This document shows positions 9,488 to 19,039 of a stretch of 64,000 nucleotides of DNA, piece by piece; positions within the stretch are counted from its first letter, which is position 1, and each line of letters begins with the position of its first letter. The notes beneath the pieces were generated by a model, which saw only the letters and a program-made list of their open reading frames with translations, ran no database searches and had not been told where the DNA came from. The translations under genes were made by a program, and so were the position numbers. The DNA lies in NCBI RefSeq assembly GCF_029887875.1, contig NZ_JARXRM010000028.1:244031-308030 (forward strand), written 5' to 3'. This stretch comes from Luteimonas endophytica (lineage in GTDB: Bacteria > Pseudomonadota > Gammaproteobacteria > Xanthomonadales > Xanthomonadaceae).

Positions 9488-9511
9488 GCCGGCGCCCGAC
9501 CGGGCGCCGGC
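9488..9511. other. Perfect intercistronic stem-loop between pdhB and pdhC
   Basis: A 10-base-pair perfect GC stem (gccggcgccc / gggcgccggc) with loop GACC sits between pdhB and pdhC and ends 20 bases before the pdhC start. There is no T-run, so it is not a typical terminator. It may affect mRNA stability or set the lower E1:E2 expression ratio (inference). Confidence 0.6.
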
Positions 9512-9531
9512 CGAACAGGACGACGATCGAC

Positions 9532-10953
9532 ATGGCCGACACCAAAACCTTCAAGCTCCCCGACCTCGGCGAGGGCCTGCCCGACGCCACCATCGTCGAA
9601 TGGTCGGTCGCGGTGGGCGACACCATCCGCCTCGACGATCCGCTGGTCTCGATGGAAACCGCCAAGGCGGTGGTCGAGGTGCCCTCGCCGGTATCGGGCA
9701 AGGTGCTGAAGCTGGCCGGCGAACCCGGCGACGTGATCGAGACCGGCGCGGTGCTGGCCGAGTTCGAGATCGACCCGGCGCTCCCGCAGCGCGCCGAGGG
9801 CCAGGACACCGGCCACCACCACGGCCCTTCCAAGGGCACCGGCAGCCCCGCCCCCAGCGGCGGCGACAAGGTGGTGGCCTCCGACGACGGCGGCGCGATC
9901 TCCGACGAGGGCGAAACGCCGCCCGAGGGCGAGGCCGGCGACGGCGACGGCGAGCGGGCAGACAGCGGCACCGTGGTCGGGGCGATGCAGTCCTCCGATA
10001 CCGTGCACAGCGAGCGCGCCAGTTCGGTCGGCGGGGTGAAGGCGATGCCCGCGGTGCGCGCGCTGGCGCGGAAGCTGAAGGTCGACCTCTCGCGGGTGCG
10101 CGCCACCGGCACCGACGGGGTGGTCACCATGGCCGACGTGAAGCAGGCCGCCGCCGACGGCAATGCGCGCGCCGGCAGCGCTGCCGGCGGCGCACCGAAA
10201 AAGACGGCAACCGGACGCGGCGATGCGGCGCCGGCGCCGCGCCGTGCGGAAGAACGTACCGCGCTGTCGGCTTCGGGCCGGCCGATGCGCACCCAGCCGC
10301 CCTCGGTCGCGGCCAGCGGCCAGCCCGAGCAGCTCAAGGGCGTACGCCGCAACATGGCGCGGGTGATGGCGGATGCTCACGCGAAGGTGGTGCCGACGAT
10401 GCTCGCCGACGACGCCGACATCCACGCCTGGGCACCGGGCAACGACATGACCGCGCGGCTGGTGCGGGCGATCTGCGCGGCGGCGAAGACGGTGCCGGCG
10501 CTCAACGCCTGGTTCGACGGCGACGCCCTCACCCGGACCCTGCATCCGCACGTCGACATCGGCATCGCCGTGGACACCGACGACGGCCTGTTCGTGCCGG
10601 CGCTGCGCAACGCCGACGTGCTCGATGCCGCCGGCGTGCGCGAGGGCGTCGACCGCCTGCGCAGGCAGGTGATGGAGCGCAGCCTGCCGGCGAGCGAGCT
10701 GACCGGCTACACCATCTCGCTGTCCAATTTCGGGATGTTCGCCGGCCGCTATGCCACCCCGGTGATCGTGCCGCCGTGCGTGGCGATCGTCGCCGCCGGC
10801 CGCGCCCGCCACCAGATCACCCCGGTGATCGGCGGATTCGAATCGCACAAGGTGATCCCGCTGTCGCTGACCTTCGACCACCGCGCCTGCACCGGCGGCG
10901 AGGCGGCGCGCTTCCTGCGCGCGATGCTGGACGACCTGGCGAGGGCCTCTTGA
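9532..10953 (+). CDS. pdhC: 2-oxoacid dehydrogenase E2, dihydrolipoamide acyltransferase
   Basis: A 473-residue E2 core protein. A single lipoyl domain occupies residues 1-80 with lipoyl-lysine K45 in SMETAKAVVEV. A long charged Gly/Asp/Glu-rich linker follows, then the E1/E3-binding domain at about 165-205 (MPAVRALARKLKVDLSRV) and the trimeric catalytic domain at about 260-473. The catalytic His is kept (H450 in TFDHRACTGGEAA), but the usual HxxxDG Asp is Thr454. AGGACGAC lies a few bases upstream of the ATG. No lipoamide dehydrogenase (E3) gene follows within the window, so E3 must be supplied from elsewhere. Confidence 0.92.
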   Translation: MADTKTFKLPDLGEGLPDATIVEWSVAVGDTIRLDDPLVSMETAKAVVEVPSPVSGKVLKLAGEPGDVIETGAVLAEFEIDPALPQRAEGQDTGHHHGPSKGTGSPAPSGGDKVVASDDGGAISDEGETPPEGEAGDGDGERADSGTVVGAMQSSDTVHSERASSVGGVKAMPAVRALARKLKVDLSRVRATGTDGVVTMADVKQAAADGNARAGSAAGGAPKKTATGRGDAAPAPRRAEERTALSASGRPMRTQPPSVAASGQPEQLKGVRRNMARVMADAHAKVVPTMLADDADIHAWAPGNDMTARLVRAICAAAKTVPALNAWFDGDALTRTLHPHVDIGIAVDTDDGLFVPALRNADVLDAAGVREGVDRLRRQVMERSLPASELTGYTISLSNFGMFAGRYATPVIVPPCVAIVAAGRARHQITPVIGGFESHKVIPLSLTFDHRACTGGEAARFLRAMLDDLARAS

Positions 10954-11025
10954 TTGGTGATTGGCGGTTCGTGATTGGCATTCGCGATCGGTGGGCGGGG
11001 GGCGGCCGGAGCTGGTCCGCCCCTC

Positions 11026-11132
11026 GTAGGAGCGGCCCATGGGCGCGAATGCCGCGGCCGCTCGGGTGGAAGTGGCGGTGATTCCGGGCGCGTTCGACCG
11101 CGTGGGCTTTCGCGTGCATGGCACGCTCCTGC
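11026..11132 (-). repeat. REP doublet (REPIN-like), copy D
   Basis: A 107-base copy in reverse orientation: the plus strand begins gtaggagcggcccatgggcg and ends in the complement of the gcaggagcgtgccatgcacg arm. It lies between pdhC and the VOC gene. Just upstream, bases 10953-10990 hold three imperfect copies of GTGATTGG. Confidence 0.75.
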
Positions 11133-11207
11133 GAGAGCCGGCCCCGGGGCCTGCCGCCCCACCGGTTTCGCGACTTCCATAATCAACTGCGCCCGCGGGA
11201 GAAGCCC

Positions 11208-11591
11208 ATGGCCCACCACAGCCGCCTGTCCACCTTCGTCCTCGACTGCCGGGTCGAAGACCTGAAGGCCGCCACCGAGTTCTGGAGCCGGGCGCTCGGC
11301 AAGCCGGTCCAGACCTTCGACGAGGACGGCGACGGCAAGTACGCCGCGCTGAAGACCGACCGCGACGAGCCGATCCTGCTGCTGCAGAAGGTCGACCACG
11401 AATCGCGCATCCACCTGGACATCGAGGCCGACGACGTGGATGCCGAAGCCGAGCGCCTGGAGAAGCTGGGGGCGCGGAAGATCGCCTTCGTCAAGCGCTG
11501 GTGGGTGATGGAGGCGCCGACCGGACACCGGTTCTGCATCGTCCGGCCGCAGCGCGAGCCGCTCGGCCCGCACCTCAACGCCTGGGACTGA
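11208..11591 (+). CDS. VOC (glyoxalase-fold) family protein
   Basis: A 127-residue protein with the vicinal-oxygen-chelate/glyoxalase fold pattern: STFVLDCRVEDLKAATEFWSRAL at the N-terminus, a central HLDIEADDVDAEAERLEKLG, and the closing APTGHRFCIVRPQ. Members bind a metal and act on varied small molecules or confer resistance; no specific reaction can be assigned. The ATG at 11208 is preceded by GGGAGAAG and is preferred to an upstream start at 11118, which would extend the protein into REP-derived sequence. Confidence 0.85.
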   Translation: MAHHSRLSTFVLDCRVEDLKAATEFWSRALGKPVQTFDEDGDGKYAALKTDRDEPILLLQKVDHESRIHLDIEADDVDAEAERLEKLGARKIAFVKRWWVMEAPTGHRFCIVRPQREPLGPHLNAWD

Positions 11592-11757
11592 CGGCGCCGG
11601 CGCAGCGGATTGCGACCCCGGTCGCGCCGGGACACGGGTTTACCCCAGCAGACCGCGTCGCGCCCGCCGGGTAGGGTCGTCTGGCGCGACCGCCGCGCCC
11701 AGCCGCGACACCCCGGGGGGACGTGTCGCCCGCCACCATGTTGCCGGGGAGACCAGC

Positions 11758-12510
11758 ATGCGCCACCACGTCCTTCGCCTGTCCGTCCTGTCGTCGATGC
11801 TCCTGTTGGCCGCCGCCGCCGAGGCCGCGCCCGCCTTCCAGATGCCGTTCCCCTGCAACCAGACCTGGTCGGGGCAGACCCGTACCAACCACAATCCGCA
11901 GCGCTCGATCGATTTCAACCGCACCAACGACCTCGGCGACGCCGTGGTCGCCTCGGCCGCCGGCACCGTGAGCGTGGTGCGCAACCTCGGCAACACCAGC
12001 TACGGCCGGTACGTGGTGATCAACCACGGCAGCGGCTGGACCAGCTACTACGCGCATCTGAACTCGTGGAGCGTGCAGGTCGGCCAGCGCGTGTCGCGCG
12101 GGCAGAAGATCGGCACCGTCGGTTCCACCGGCGGCTCGAGCGGCCCGCACCTGCACTACGAGCAGCGCTACAACGGCGTGGCCAGGAGCATCAAGTTCAA
12201 CGGCGCGGGGGTGTACTACTACGGCACCCGCAACTACACCAGCCGCAACGGCTGCGGCGGCGGCGCCAGCGGCACCGTGCGCACCAACGGCGCCTACCTC
12301 AACGTCCGCGCCGGCCCCAGCACCAGCTACTCGGTGGTCGGCTCGCTGGCCAACGGCGCCCGCGTCTCCATCCAGTGCCAGACCACCGGCCAGAGCATCA
12401 GCGGCTACTACGGGACCAGCAACATCTGGAACCGGATCGGCGCCGGCCGCTTCATTCCCGACGCGTACACCTATACCGGCTCCGATGGCTTCGTCGCGCC
12501 CCGCTGCTGA
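11758..12510 (+). CDS. Secreted M23-family metallopeptidase with C-terminal SH3 domain
   Basis: A 250-residue exported protein with signal peptide (residues ~1-23, ending AAEAA) and a LytM-type M23 peptidase domain. Zinc ligands are likely H45 and D52 (NHNPQRSIDF) and H133 in GPHLHYEQ; H100 in SYYAHL fits the catalytic base. An SH3b-like domain follows at about 172-230 (LNVRAGPSTSYSVVGSL), as in bacteriolytic enzymes that bind peptidoglycan. With almost no pro-region before the catalytic domain, it resembles secreted lytic endopeptidases of Lysobacter-type bacteria. Its likely role is cleaving cell-wall peptide bridges, in remodelling or in attack on other bacteria. Confidence 0.9.
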   Translation: MRHHVLRLSVLSSMLLLAAAAEAAPAFQMPFPCNQTWSGQTRTNHNPQRSIDFNRTNDLGDAVVASAAGTVSVVRNLGNTSYGRYVVINHGSGWTSYYAHLNSWSVQVGQRVSRGQKIGTVGSTGGSSGPHLHYEQRYNGVARSIKFNGAGVYYYGTRNYTSRNGCGGGASGTVRTNGAYLNVRAGPSTSYSVVGSLANGARVSIQCQTTGQSISGYYGTSNIWNRIGAGRFIPDAYTYTGSDGFVAPRC

Positions 12511-12537
12511 TCGCCGGGCGGGCGCGCCGGAGGCGGA

Positions 12538-13425
12538 ATGAGCGGCGGGCGGCTGCTGCTGGCGCTGGCGGCCGCACTCGCCGTGGGGTTCGGCGCCGGC
12601 GCCTGGTACGGGCAGCGCGCGGATCCGGACGGCGGCGGCCCGCCCGCGGCCCCCGGCACGTCGGCGCCGACGCCTGAGCGCGTCAGTGGGGCCGGCGCCT
12701 CTCCCCGGCCGGCGCCGCCCGGCCCGGGCGAACAGCGCAGCCGCGCGCTGCGCGATCCTGCGTTCCTGCAACAGCTGCTGCAGCGCTACGCCACCGAGGC
12801 CGAGGAGGACGAGCGCGGCGCGCTGCTGGCGCTGCTGCGCGGGGTCGGCAACGACGACGTGCTGCGCTTCGCCCTGGCGCTGGCCGGCAGCGGCGAGGCC
12901 GAGGCCCGGCGCCGCGGCCTCGCCCTGCTCGAGGCGTTTCCGCTGGACCGCCCCGACGTGCGCGACACGGTGGCTCTGGGCCTGCAGGCCGAGCGCGACC
13001 CCGCGGTGCTGCAGCGCTACGTGGAGCTGGCCGCGCCCGCGGTCATGCCGGTCGAGGACGCCGCGCCCCTGGTGCGCGGCCTCGAGGCGCTGACCGCGCA
13101 TCCCGACCCGGAGATCCGCGGCCGCAGCGTGGTGCAGTTCGCCCAGTGGAGCGACCCTGCGGCCGCGGAGGAGGCGCTCGGCCGCGCCCTGATCGACCAG
13201 GCGCCCGAGGTGCGGCGCGCCGCGGTCGGCGGCATCGTCGCCACCCGCGCCCGTTCCGACCGGCTCAAGGACGGCCTGCTGTGGATGGCCAGCGACGCGG
13301 CGACCACGGCCGAGGACCGCGCCGCGGCGGTGTTCGCGCTGCAGTGGTTCGCACTGGACCGGGACGAGTACGCGCTGTACCGCCAGGCCGCGGCGCAGGC
13401 CGACGCCGCGGGCGACGGCCACTGA
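12538..13425 (+). CDS. Membrane-anchored HEAT-repeat-like protein of unknown function
   Basis: A 295-residue protein beginning with one N-terminal hydrophobic segment (residues ~5-23) that looks like an uncleaved anchor. A Pro/Gly-rich spacer follows to about residue 60. The rest is helical, Ala/Leu/Arg/Glu-rich and has loosely repeating units (LLALLRGVGNDDVLRFALAL, GLALLEAFPLDRPDVRDTVA, EIRGRSVVQFAQWSDPAAAE) reminiscent of HEAT repeats. It starts 28 bases after the M23 peptidase, so the two may be cotranscribed. I do not recognise a named family. Confidence 0.7.
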   Translation: MSGGRLLLALAAALAVGFGAGAWYGQRADPDGGGPPAAPGTSAPTPERVSGAGASPRPAPPGPGEQRSRALRDPAFLQQLLQRYATEAEEDERGALLALLRGVGNDDVLRFALALAGSGEAEARRRGLALLEAFPLDRPDVRDTVALGLQAERDPAVLQRYVELAAPAVMPVEDAAPLVRGLEALTAHPDPEIRGRSVVQFAQWSDPAAAEEALGRALIDQAPEVRRAAVGGIVATRARSDRLKDGLLWMASDAATTAEDRAAAVFALQWFALDRDEYALYRQAAAQADAAGDGH

Positions 13426-13435
13426 GCCGCCGTGG

Positions 13436-14368
13436 TCAGGCCCGGTCGCGGTCCAGCCACACTTCCAGCCCTTGGGCGTTGAGTTCGATGTCCATCCCGA
13501 GCAGCTCCGGCACCCGTTGCCGGGCATCGGCCACGCCGTGACGCTGGGCGCGCTCGACGTAGAGCCGCTGCAGCGCCTCGACCAGCCGCTGATGGCGGTG
13601 CGGATCGTCGGCCAGCGCACGCGCCGCGTCCACCATCGCCTCCACCTGGGCGATCAGGTCCGCGCCCAGCCGCTGCACGTCGGCGACGCGGCCGTAGTGG
13701 GTCACGAACACCGCCTCGGGCGCCTCGCCGAGCATGCGCCGCACCGACGCGCGCATCTGCTCCGGGTCGAACTGGACCGGCGAGGTGGTCGGGATCGCGA
13801 AGGCGCCGCGCGCGGTGTCCAGCTCGCGGTAGGACAGGCCGAAGATGTCGCCGGCGAACCAGCTGCGGCTGCGCGCGTCCCACACCGCGAGGTGGTGGCG
13901 GGCGTGCCCGGGGGTGTCTGCGCACAGCAGCGGCCGTCCGGCCAGGTCGACGACGTGGCCGTCGGCAGCCTCCTCGACCCGCGCCTCGGGGACCGGCACC
14001 AGCTCGCCGTAGCTGGCGGAGAATTCCGCGTCGCCGTACACGGCCCTGGCGCTGGCGACCAGCCGCGAGGGATCGATCATGTGCGGCGCGCCGCGCGGGT
14101 GCACCACCAGCCGCGCGTTCGGCAGTTCGCGCAGCAGCGCGCCCGCGCCCCCGGCATGGTCGAGGTGCACGTGGGTCAGGATCACCCGGTCGACGGCATC
14201 GGCGGCCAGCCCCTGCGCTTGCAGCGCCGCCAGCAGCCGCGGCACGCTGTGGTTGGTGCCGCAGTCGACGAAGGCCGCGCGCCCGCGTTCGACGATCAGG
14301 TAGGCGGCACAGAACTGCGGCCGCTGGTAGCCGGTATCGATGGTGACGATGCCATGCAGGGGGCTCAT
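13436..14368 (-). CDS. MBL-fold metallo-hydrolase
   Basis: A 310-residue protein with the metallo-beta-lactamase fold: ILTHVHLDHAGGAGALL carries the HxHxDH metal site, and further metal ligands are in CADTPGHARHHLAVWD, WFAGDIFGLSYREL and VFVTHYGRV. Family members are hydrolases or glyoxalase-II-like enzymes; the substrate is unknown. It is the last of three same-strand genes after trpS and the small membrane protein, 82 bases downstream, and is convergent with the HEAT-like gene at 10 bases. Confidence 0.88.
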   Translation of the reverse strand: MSPLHGIVTIDTGYQRPQFCAAYLIVERGRAAFVDCGTNHSVPRLLAALQAQGLAADAVDRVILTHVHLDHAGGAGALLRELPNARLVVHPRGAPHMIDPSRLVASARAVYGDAEFSASYGELVPVPEARVEEAADGHVVDLAGRPLLCADTPGHARHHLAVWDARSRSWFAGDIFGLSYRELDTARGAFAIPTTSPVQFDPEQMRASVRRMLGEAPEAVFVTHYGRVADVQRLGADLIAQVEAMVDAARALADDPHRHQRLVEALQRLYVERAQRHGVADARQRVPELLGMDIELNAQGLEVWLDRDRA

Positions 14369-14450
14369 GACCTGCTCGCGGGAGGGGGAAGCCCAGTCTA
14401 GTTGCGGGCCTCGCGCGCCGGGATTCGGCTTTGGTCGCAGGCCGGGGCGC

Positions 14451-14755
14451 TCAGCGCCGCCGCAACCAGCGCGCGCGGACCAGAAATGCGACGGTCATCA
14501 CCGCCAGGTACACCCCGTAGCCCACCGCGGTCGCCAGCACCTGTCGCCACATCCGTCCGTAGGCGGGGTCCGCGCTGTCGTGCGCCCAGTACACGCTCGC
14601 CAGGAAGGCGGCGACCGCCAGCAGCAGCGCGGCCCCGTCGAACAGCCGTCGCGCGGTCCCGCGCGGCTGGCGCGGGTAGTGCCAGAACAGCACGCCGAGG
14701 ATCAGGAACCACGGCAGGAACAGCACCAGCGCCAGGTTGAGTTCGACCAGCGGGT

Positions 14756-14759
<4 letters not shown>
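14451..14759 (-). CDS. Small three-helix inner-membrane protein coupled to trpS
   Basis: A 102-residue protein with three hydrophobic segments (LVLFLPWFLILGVLFW, ALLLAVAAFLASVYW and VGYGVYLAVMTVAFLV) and an Arg-rich C-terminus. The GTG start at 14759 overlaps the trpS stop as GTGA, so it should be translated after trpS. No specific function can be assigned; small conserved membrane proteins at this place are seen in related bacteria (inference). Confidence 0.75.
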
Positions 14760-16093
<1,334 letters not shown>

Positions 16094-16243
16094 TGCAGGG
16101 CCGGACGGGAAAACCGGGGCGAAGTTTAACCGCTGCCGCCGCAGCCACGGCCGCAACCCCGCCGAGCGGGCCGGCCGGGCGGCGCTCGACCCCGTTCGCG
16201 GCCGCGGCGCGTTGGCCAGTGGGACCGAACCCGGAGAAGCGCC

Positions 16244-17026
16244 ATGGCCCGCCTGCTGCTGTCGATCGTCCTGCTGTCGATCGTCACCGCCTGTTCCCCC
16301 GCCCGCGCCGGCCACCCGGTGCGCCTGGACATCGTCGACCGCGAGCACGGCGGCCGGCTGGAACAGCACCGCCACCGCGGCGAGACCTGGATCGCAGGCT
16401 CCCCCGGGCACCGCTACGCGGTGCGCCTGACCAACAACAGCGACGAGCGGGTCCTGGTGGTGCTGTCGGTCGACGGCATCAACGCCGTCACCGGCGAGAC
16501 CGCCGACCCCGCCCAGTCCGGCTACGTCCTGGCGCCGAGGCAGAGCACCGAGATCGCGGGCTGGCGCAAGTCGCTCGACGATGTCGCGCAGTTCGTGTTC
16601 ACCGCGCTGCCCGACAGCTACGCTGCGCGCACCGGGCGGCCGGACGACGTCGGCGTGATCGGCGTGGCGGTGTTCCGCGAGCGGTGGACGCACCGGCCCG
16701 AACCGATGCCGTCGATCGCGGAGCGCGCCGAACGCCGCGCGGCGCCGGCGGCGACCGCCGAGATGGAACAGGCGATGGGGGACCACGCCGCGCACGGCCG
16801 GGACGCCGCCCGCCAGCGCATCGGCACCGGCCACGGCGCGCGCGAATGGGCGCCGGTGGGCCATACCACGTTCGTGCGCGCCAGCCGGCACCCGGTGCAA
16901 CTCCTGCAGTTGCGCTACGACACGCCGCAGCGGCTCGCGGCGCTGGGCATCCCGGCGTGGCGCCACGCCGGGTACCAGGCGCCGCGGCCGCGCGCCTTTC
17001 CGGGCGGATTCGTGCCCGATCCGTGA
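16244..17026 (+). CDS. Putative lipoprotein of unknown function
   Basis: A 260-residue exported protein. The N-terminus MARLLLSIVLLSIVTAC has a lipobox-like VTAC (Cys17), although processing later at PARAG is also possible. The first 130 residues are a soluble beta-rich domain (YAVRLTNNSDERVLVVLSVD, GYVLAPRQSTEIAGWRKS, DVGVIGVAVFRERW); the rest is His/Arg/Ala-rich and probably disordered or helical. I do not recognise the family. It is divergent from trpS and convergent with csbD. Confidence 0.72.
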   Translation: MARLLLSIVLLSIVTACSPARAGHPVRLDIVDREHGGRLEQHRHRGETWIAGSPGHRYAVRLTNNSDERVLVVLSVDGINAVTGETADPAQSGYVLAPRQSTEIAGWRKSLDDVAQFVFTALPDSYAARTGRPDDVGVIGVAVFRERWTHRPEPMPSIAERAERRAAPAATAEMEQAMGDHAAHGRDAARQRIGTGHGAREWAPVGHTTFVRASRHPVQLLQLRYDTPQRLAALGIPAWRHAGYQAPRPRAFPGGFVPDP

Positions 17027-17044
17027 CCGGGCGGCGCGGCCGGT

Positions 17045-17072
17045 GCGGCACCATGCCCGTTGATGGTGCCGC
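17045..17072. terminator. Hairpin between convergent genes, first of two
   Basis: A perfect 10-base-pair stem (gcggcaccat / atggtgccgc) with an 8-base loop lies 18 bases after the stop of the putative lipoprotein gene. It lacks a T-run but is well placed to end transcription from the left. Confidence 0.5.
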
Positions 17073-17083
17073 GCCAACGCAGA

Positions 17084-17105
17084 AGGGCCGGCTTGCGCCG
17101 GCCCT
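17084..17105. terminator. Hairpin between convergent genes, second of two
   Basis: A perfect 9-base-pair stem (agggccggc / gccggccct) with loop TTGC sits 43 bases beyond the csbD-like stop, on the side where csbD transcription would end. No clear T-run follows on either strand. Confidence 0.5.
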
Positions 17106-17148
17106 CCCGTCATCGCTGCCGGCGTGTCGCCGGAAGACGCTCGCTCGG

Positions 17149-17346
17149 TCAGAGCGTGCGCTCGAACTCGCTGACTTCCTTCTCTGCGCGCTCGCGCTCC
17201 CAGCCGTACTGCTCCTGCAGCTTGCCGGCGAGGTACTTCGAGTCGCCTTCGGCGACGTCGAACACGTCGTCGCTGAGATCGCCCCACTTCGCCTGGGCCT
17301 TGCCCTTGATCTGGGACCATTTGCCGGAAATGATGTCCTTGTTCAT
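17149..17346 (-). CDS. CsbD-family small stress protein
   Basis: A 65-residue hydrophilic protein with the CsbD signature: an N-terminal Trp-Lys-containing motif [20 protein letters not shown] and a charged helical C-terminus ([19 protein letters not shown]). CsbD proteins accumulate in stress or stationary phase; their biochemical role is unclear. The ATG at 17346 is the start because the conserved [10 protein letters not shown] begins there. Confidence 0.92.
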   Translation of the reverse strand: MNKDIISGKWSQIKGKAQAKWGDLSDDVFDVAEGDSKYLAGKLQEQYGWERERAEKEVSEFERTL

Positions 17347-17502
17347 TGCTGATCCTCCGCAGTCACGGCGATTTACCGTGGACGCAGGATCGCGGTTGGA
17401 AGCTTCGCATCCGGTCAAGATTGCGTTGGGCGGCCCTGACGTCGATGAACGTGGCTGAACACGCCCGGGAAGCGCTCTCCAGGGGGATGGACCCCGGCCA
17501 AG

Positions 17503-17530
17503 AAAAGGCCGGCGCACGCGCCGGCCTTTT
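17503..17530 (-). terminator. Bidirectional rho-independent terminator
   Basis: A 12-base-pair perfect inverted repeat (aaaaggccggcg / cgccggcctttt) with a CACG loop. A-runs on the left and T-runs on the right make it active in both directions. Read on the minus strand it ends the entericidin-like gene, 50 bases past its stop. Confidence 0.88.
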
Positions 17531-17580
17531 GGCCTGGTGTCCATGCCGCGCGATCGCGGCCGACAGGGAATTGCCGTGGC

Positions 17581-17736
17581 TCAGTTCGGATCGGTACCGC
17601 CGGTGTCTTCCGCGGCATCCTCGATCTTGTCGCCGACCTTCTGCACGTCCTTGCCCGCGCCTTCGACGGTATTGCAGGCGGTCAGGGTGGCGGTCGAGAA
17701 CAGGGCGAGCAACAGCAGGGCAGTCAAACGCTTCAT
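17581..17736 (-). CDS. Entericidin A/B-family small lipoprotein
   Basis: A 51-residue lipoprotein: signal peptide MKRLTALLLLALFSTATLTA with lipobox LTAC (Cys21), then the entericidin motif CNTVEGAGKDVQKVGDKIED. Entericidins are small envelope lipoproteins linked to stationary phase and osmotic stress. The ATG at 17736 has AAGGAGAAA upstream as ribosome-binding site; an upstream in-frame start at 17808 would bury the signal peptide. Confidence 0.93.
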   Translation of the reverse strand: MKRLTALLLLALFSTATLTACNTVEGAGKDVQKVGDKIEDAAEDTGGTDPN

Positions 17737-17907
17737 GGGGGGTTTCTCCTTTGGCGGAATGGGGGGCGCTCGGTGATCGCGTCCCTTGCCGGCGACCCGT
17801 GCGGACATGAAAGCGCAAGCGGGCGTGAACGATGCGTCGTTTCGCCGGGCACCGCCGGCGGCCGGCGGCGCTCCTGTTCAGGTTGGCGGCCGGACCCTAG
17901 GCAGCGC

Positions 17908-18831
17908 TCAGTCGCGCATCAGCGTCGACTTGCCGAACAGGCTTTCCACCAGGTCCACCGCCAGTTCGGCGGTGATGTTGCGGTCGTCCAGCGCCGGGCT
18001 CACCTCGACCACGTCGAGCGAGCCCATCCGCCCGGAGTCGGCAATCATCTCCATCACCAGCTGCGCCTCGCGATAGTTCACCCCGCCGGGCACGGTGGTG
18101 CCGGTGCCCGGGGCGATCCCCGGGTCGAGGAAATCCACATCGAAGCTGACGTGCAGGTGGGTGTCCTCGTCGAGCCCGGCCAGCGCCTGTTCCATCACCC
18201 GCTTCATCCCGACCTCGTCGATGTAGCGCATGTCGTAGATGTCCAGGCCGTGCTCCTTGACCAGGCGCTTTTCCTCCTGGTCCACCGAGCGGATGCCGAT
18301 CTGCTTCACCTGTTGCGGGACGATCGCCGGGGCATGACCGCCGAGCCCGGTCAGCGCGGCGGGGCCGATCCCGCACAGGCAGGCCACCGGCATGCCGTGG
18401 ATGTTGCCCGACGGCGTCACCTGGCTGGTGTTGAAATCCGAGTGCGCGTCCAGCCACAGCACCCGCAGCTTGCGGCCGCGTTCGCGGCAGTGGTTGGCCA
18501 CCGCCATGATCGAGCCCATCGCCAGGCTGTGGTCGCCGCCCAGCACCACCGGCATGCGCCCGGCGCGCAGTTCGGCGGTGGAGGCTTCCAGCAGCGCCCG
18601 GTTCCAGGCCACCACCTCCTCCAGGTGGCGGTAGCCTGCGACCGGCGGCAGCCAGGGGTTGCGCGGTCCGTCGACGTTGCCGCGGTCGGTCACCTCGACC
18701 CCCCGCGCCTGCAGCGCGCCGACCAGGCCGGCGATGCGCAGCGCCTCGGGCCCCATCCGCGCGCCCTGGTGGCCGGCGCCGACATCGGTGGGCACGCCAA
18801 TGATCGAAACGGGTGGATGGTTCCGCGGCAT
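17908..18831 (-). CDS. rocF: Arginase
   Basis: A 307-residue binuclear-manganese enzyme hydrolysing L-arginine to ornithine and urea. All three metal motifs are present: VVLGGDHSLAMG, LWLDAHSDFN and VSFDVDFLDP, and the substrate-contact SPALDDRN region is near the C-terminus. Length fits the family (about 300). I chose the ATG at 18831 (MPRNHPPVSIIG); a start at 18861 would lie inside the tRNA-Thr gene. Arginase may therefore sit in the transcript downstream of the tRNA, with only 18 bases between. Confidence 0.95.
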   Translation of the reverse strand: MPRNHPPVSIIGVPTDVGAGHQGARMGPEALRIAGLVGALQARGVEVTDRGNVDGPRNPWLPPVAGYRHLEEVVAWNRALLEASTAELRAGRMPVVLGGDHSLAMGSIMAVANHCRERGRKLRVLWLDAHSDFNTSQVTPSGNIHGMPVACLCGIGPAALTGLGGHAPAIVPQQVKQIGIRSVDQEEKRLVKEHGLDIYDMRYIDEVGMKRVMEQALAGLDEDTHLHVSFDVDFLDPGIAPGTGTTVPGGVNYREAQLVMEMIADSGRMGSLDVVEVSPALDDRNITAELAVDLVESLFGKSTLMRD

Positions 18832-18849
18832 CGTCGCTGTCCGTTGGGA

Positions 18850-18925
18850 TGGTGCCGGCAATCCGGATCGAACGGATGACCTACCGCTTACAAGGCGGTT
18901 GCTCTACCAGCTGAGCTATGCCGGC
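18850..18925 (-). tRNA. tRNA-Thr (anticodon TGT)
   Basis: A complete 76-base cloverleaf on the minus strand starting gccggcatagctcagctggt and ending with an encoded CCA. The acceptor stem is GCCGGCA/TGCCGGC, the anticodon stem ACCGC/GCGGT, and the anticodon TGT (plus-strand bases 18890-18892) reads ACA. GTTCGATCC is the T loop region. Confidence 0.96.
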
Positions 18926-18957
18926 GTGAATGGCCCGGAACTCCCGGGAAGGCGCGC

Positions 18958-18963
18958 ATTCTA
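18958..18963 (-). promoter_or_regulatory. Candidate -10 box for tRNA-Thr
   Basis: TAGAAT on the minus strand, 33 bases before the tRNA, followed by a GC-rich GCGCGCC discriminator, as is typical of stringently controlled stable-RNA promoters. No convincing -35 is visible. Confidence 0.4.
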
Positions 18964-19039
18964 GCGCGCCCCGGCGATGCCCTGCCCTTCGCGGAGCATG
19001 CCGTGCACGTCAAAGCCCGCGGCCGGCCAACGCGACCGG

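Noticed and set aside
10953..10990. Three GTGATTGG-like repeats as a possible regulatory array or CRISPR-like unit
   Set aside because: Too short and irregular; no spacers. Kept only as a note under REP copy D. No CRISPR array is visible anywhere in the window.
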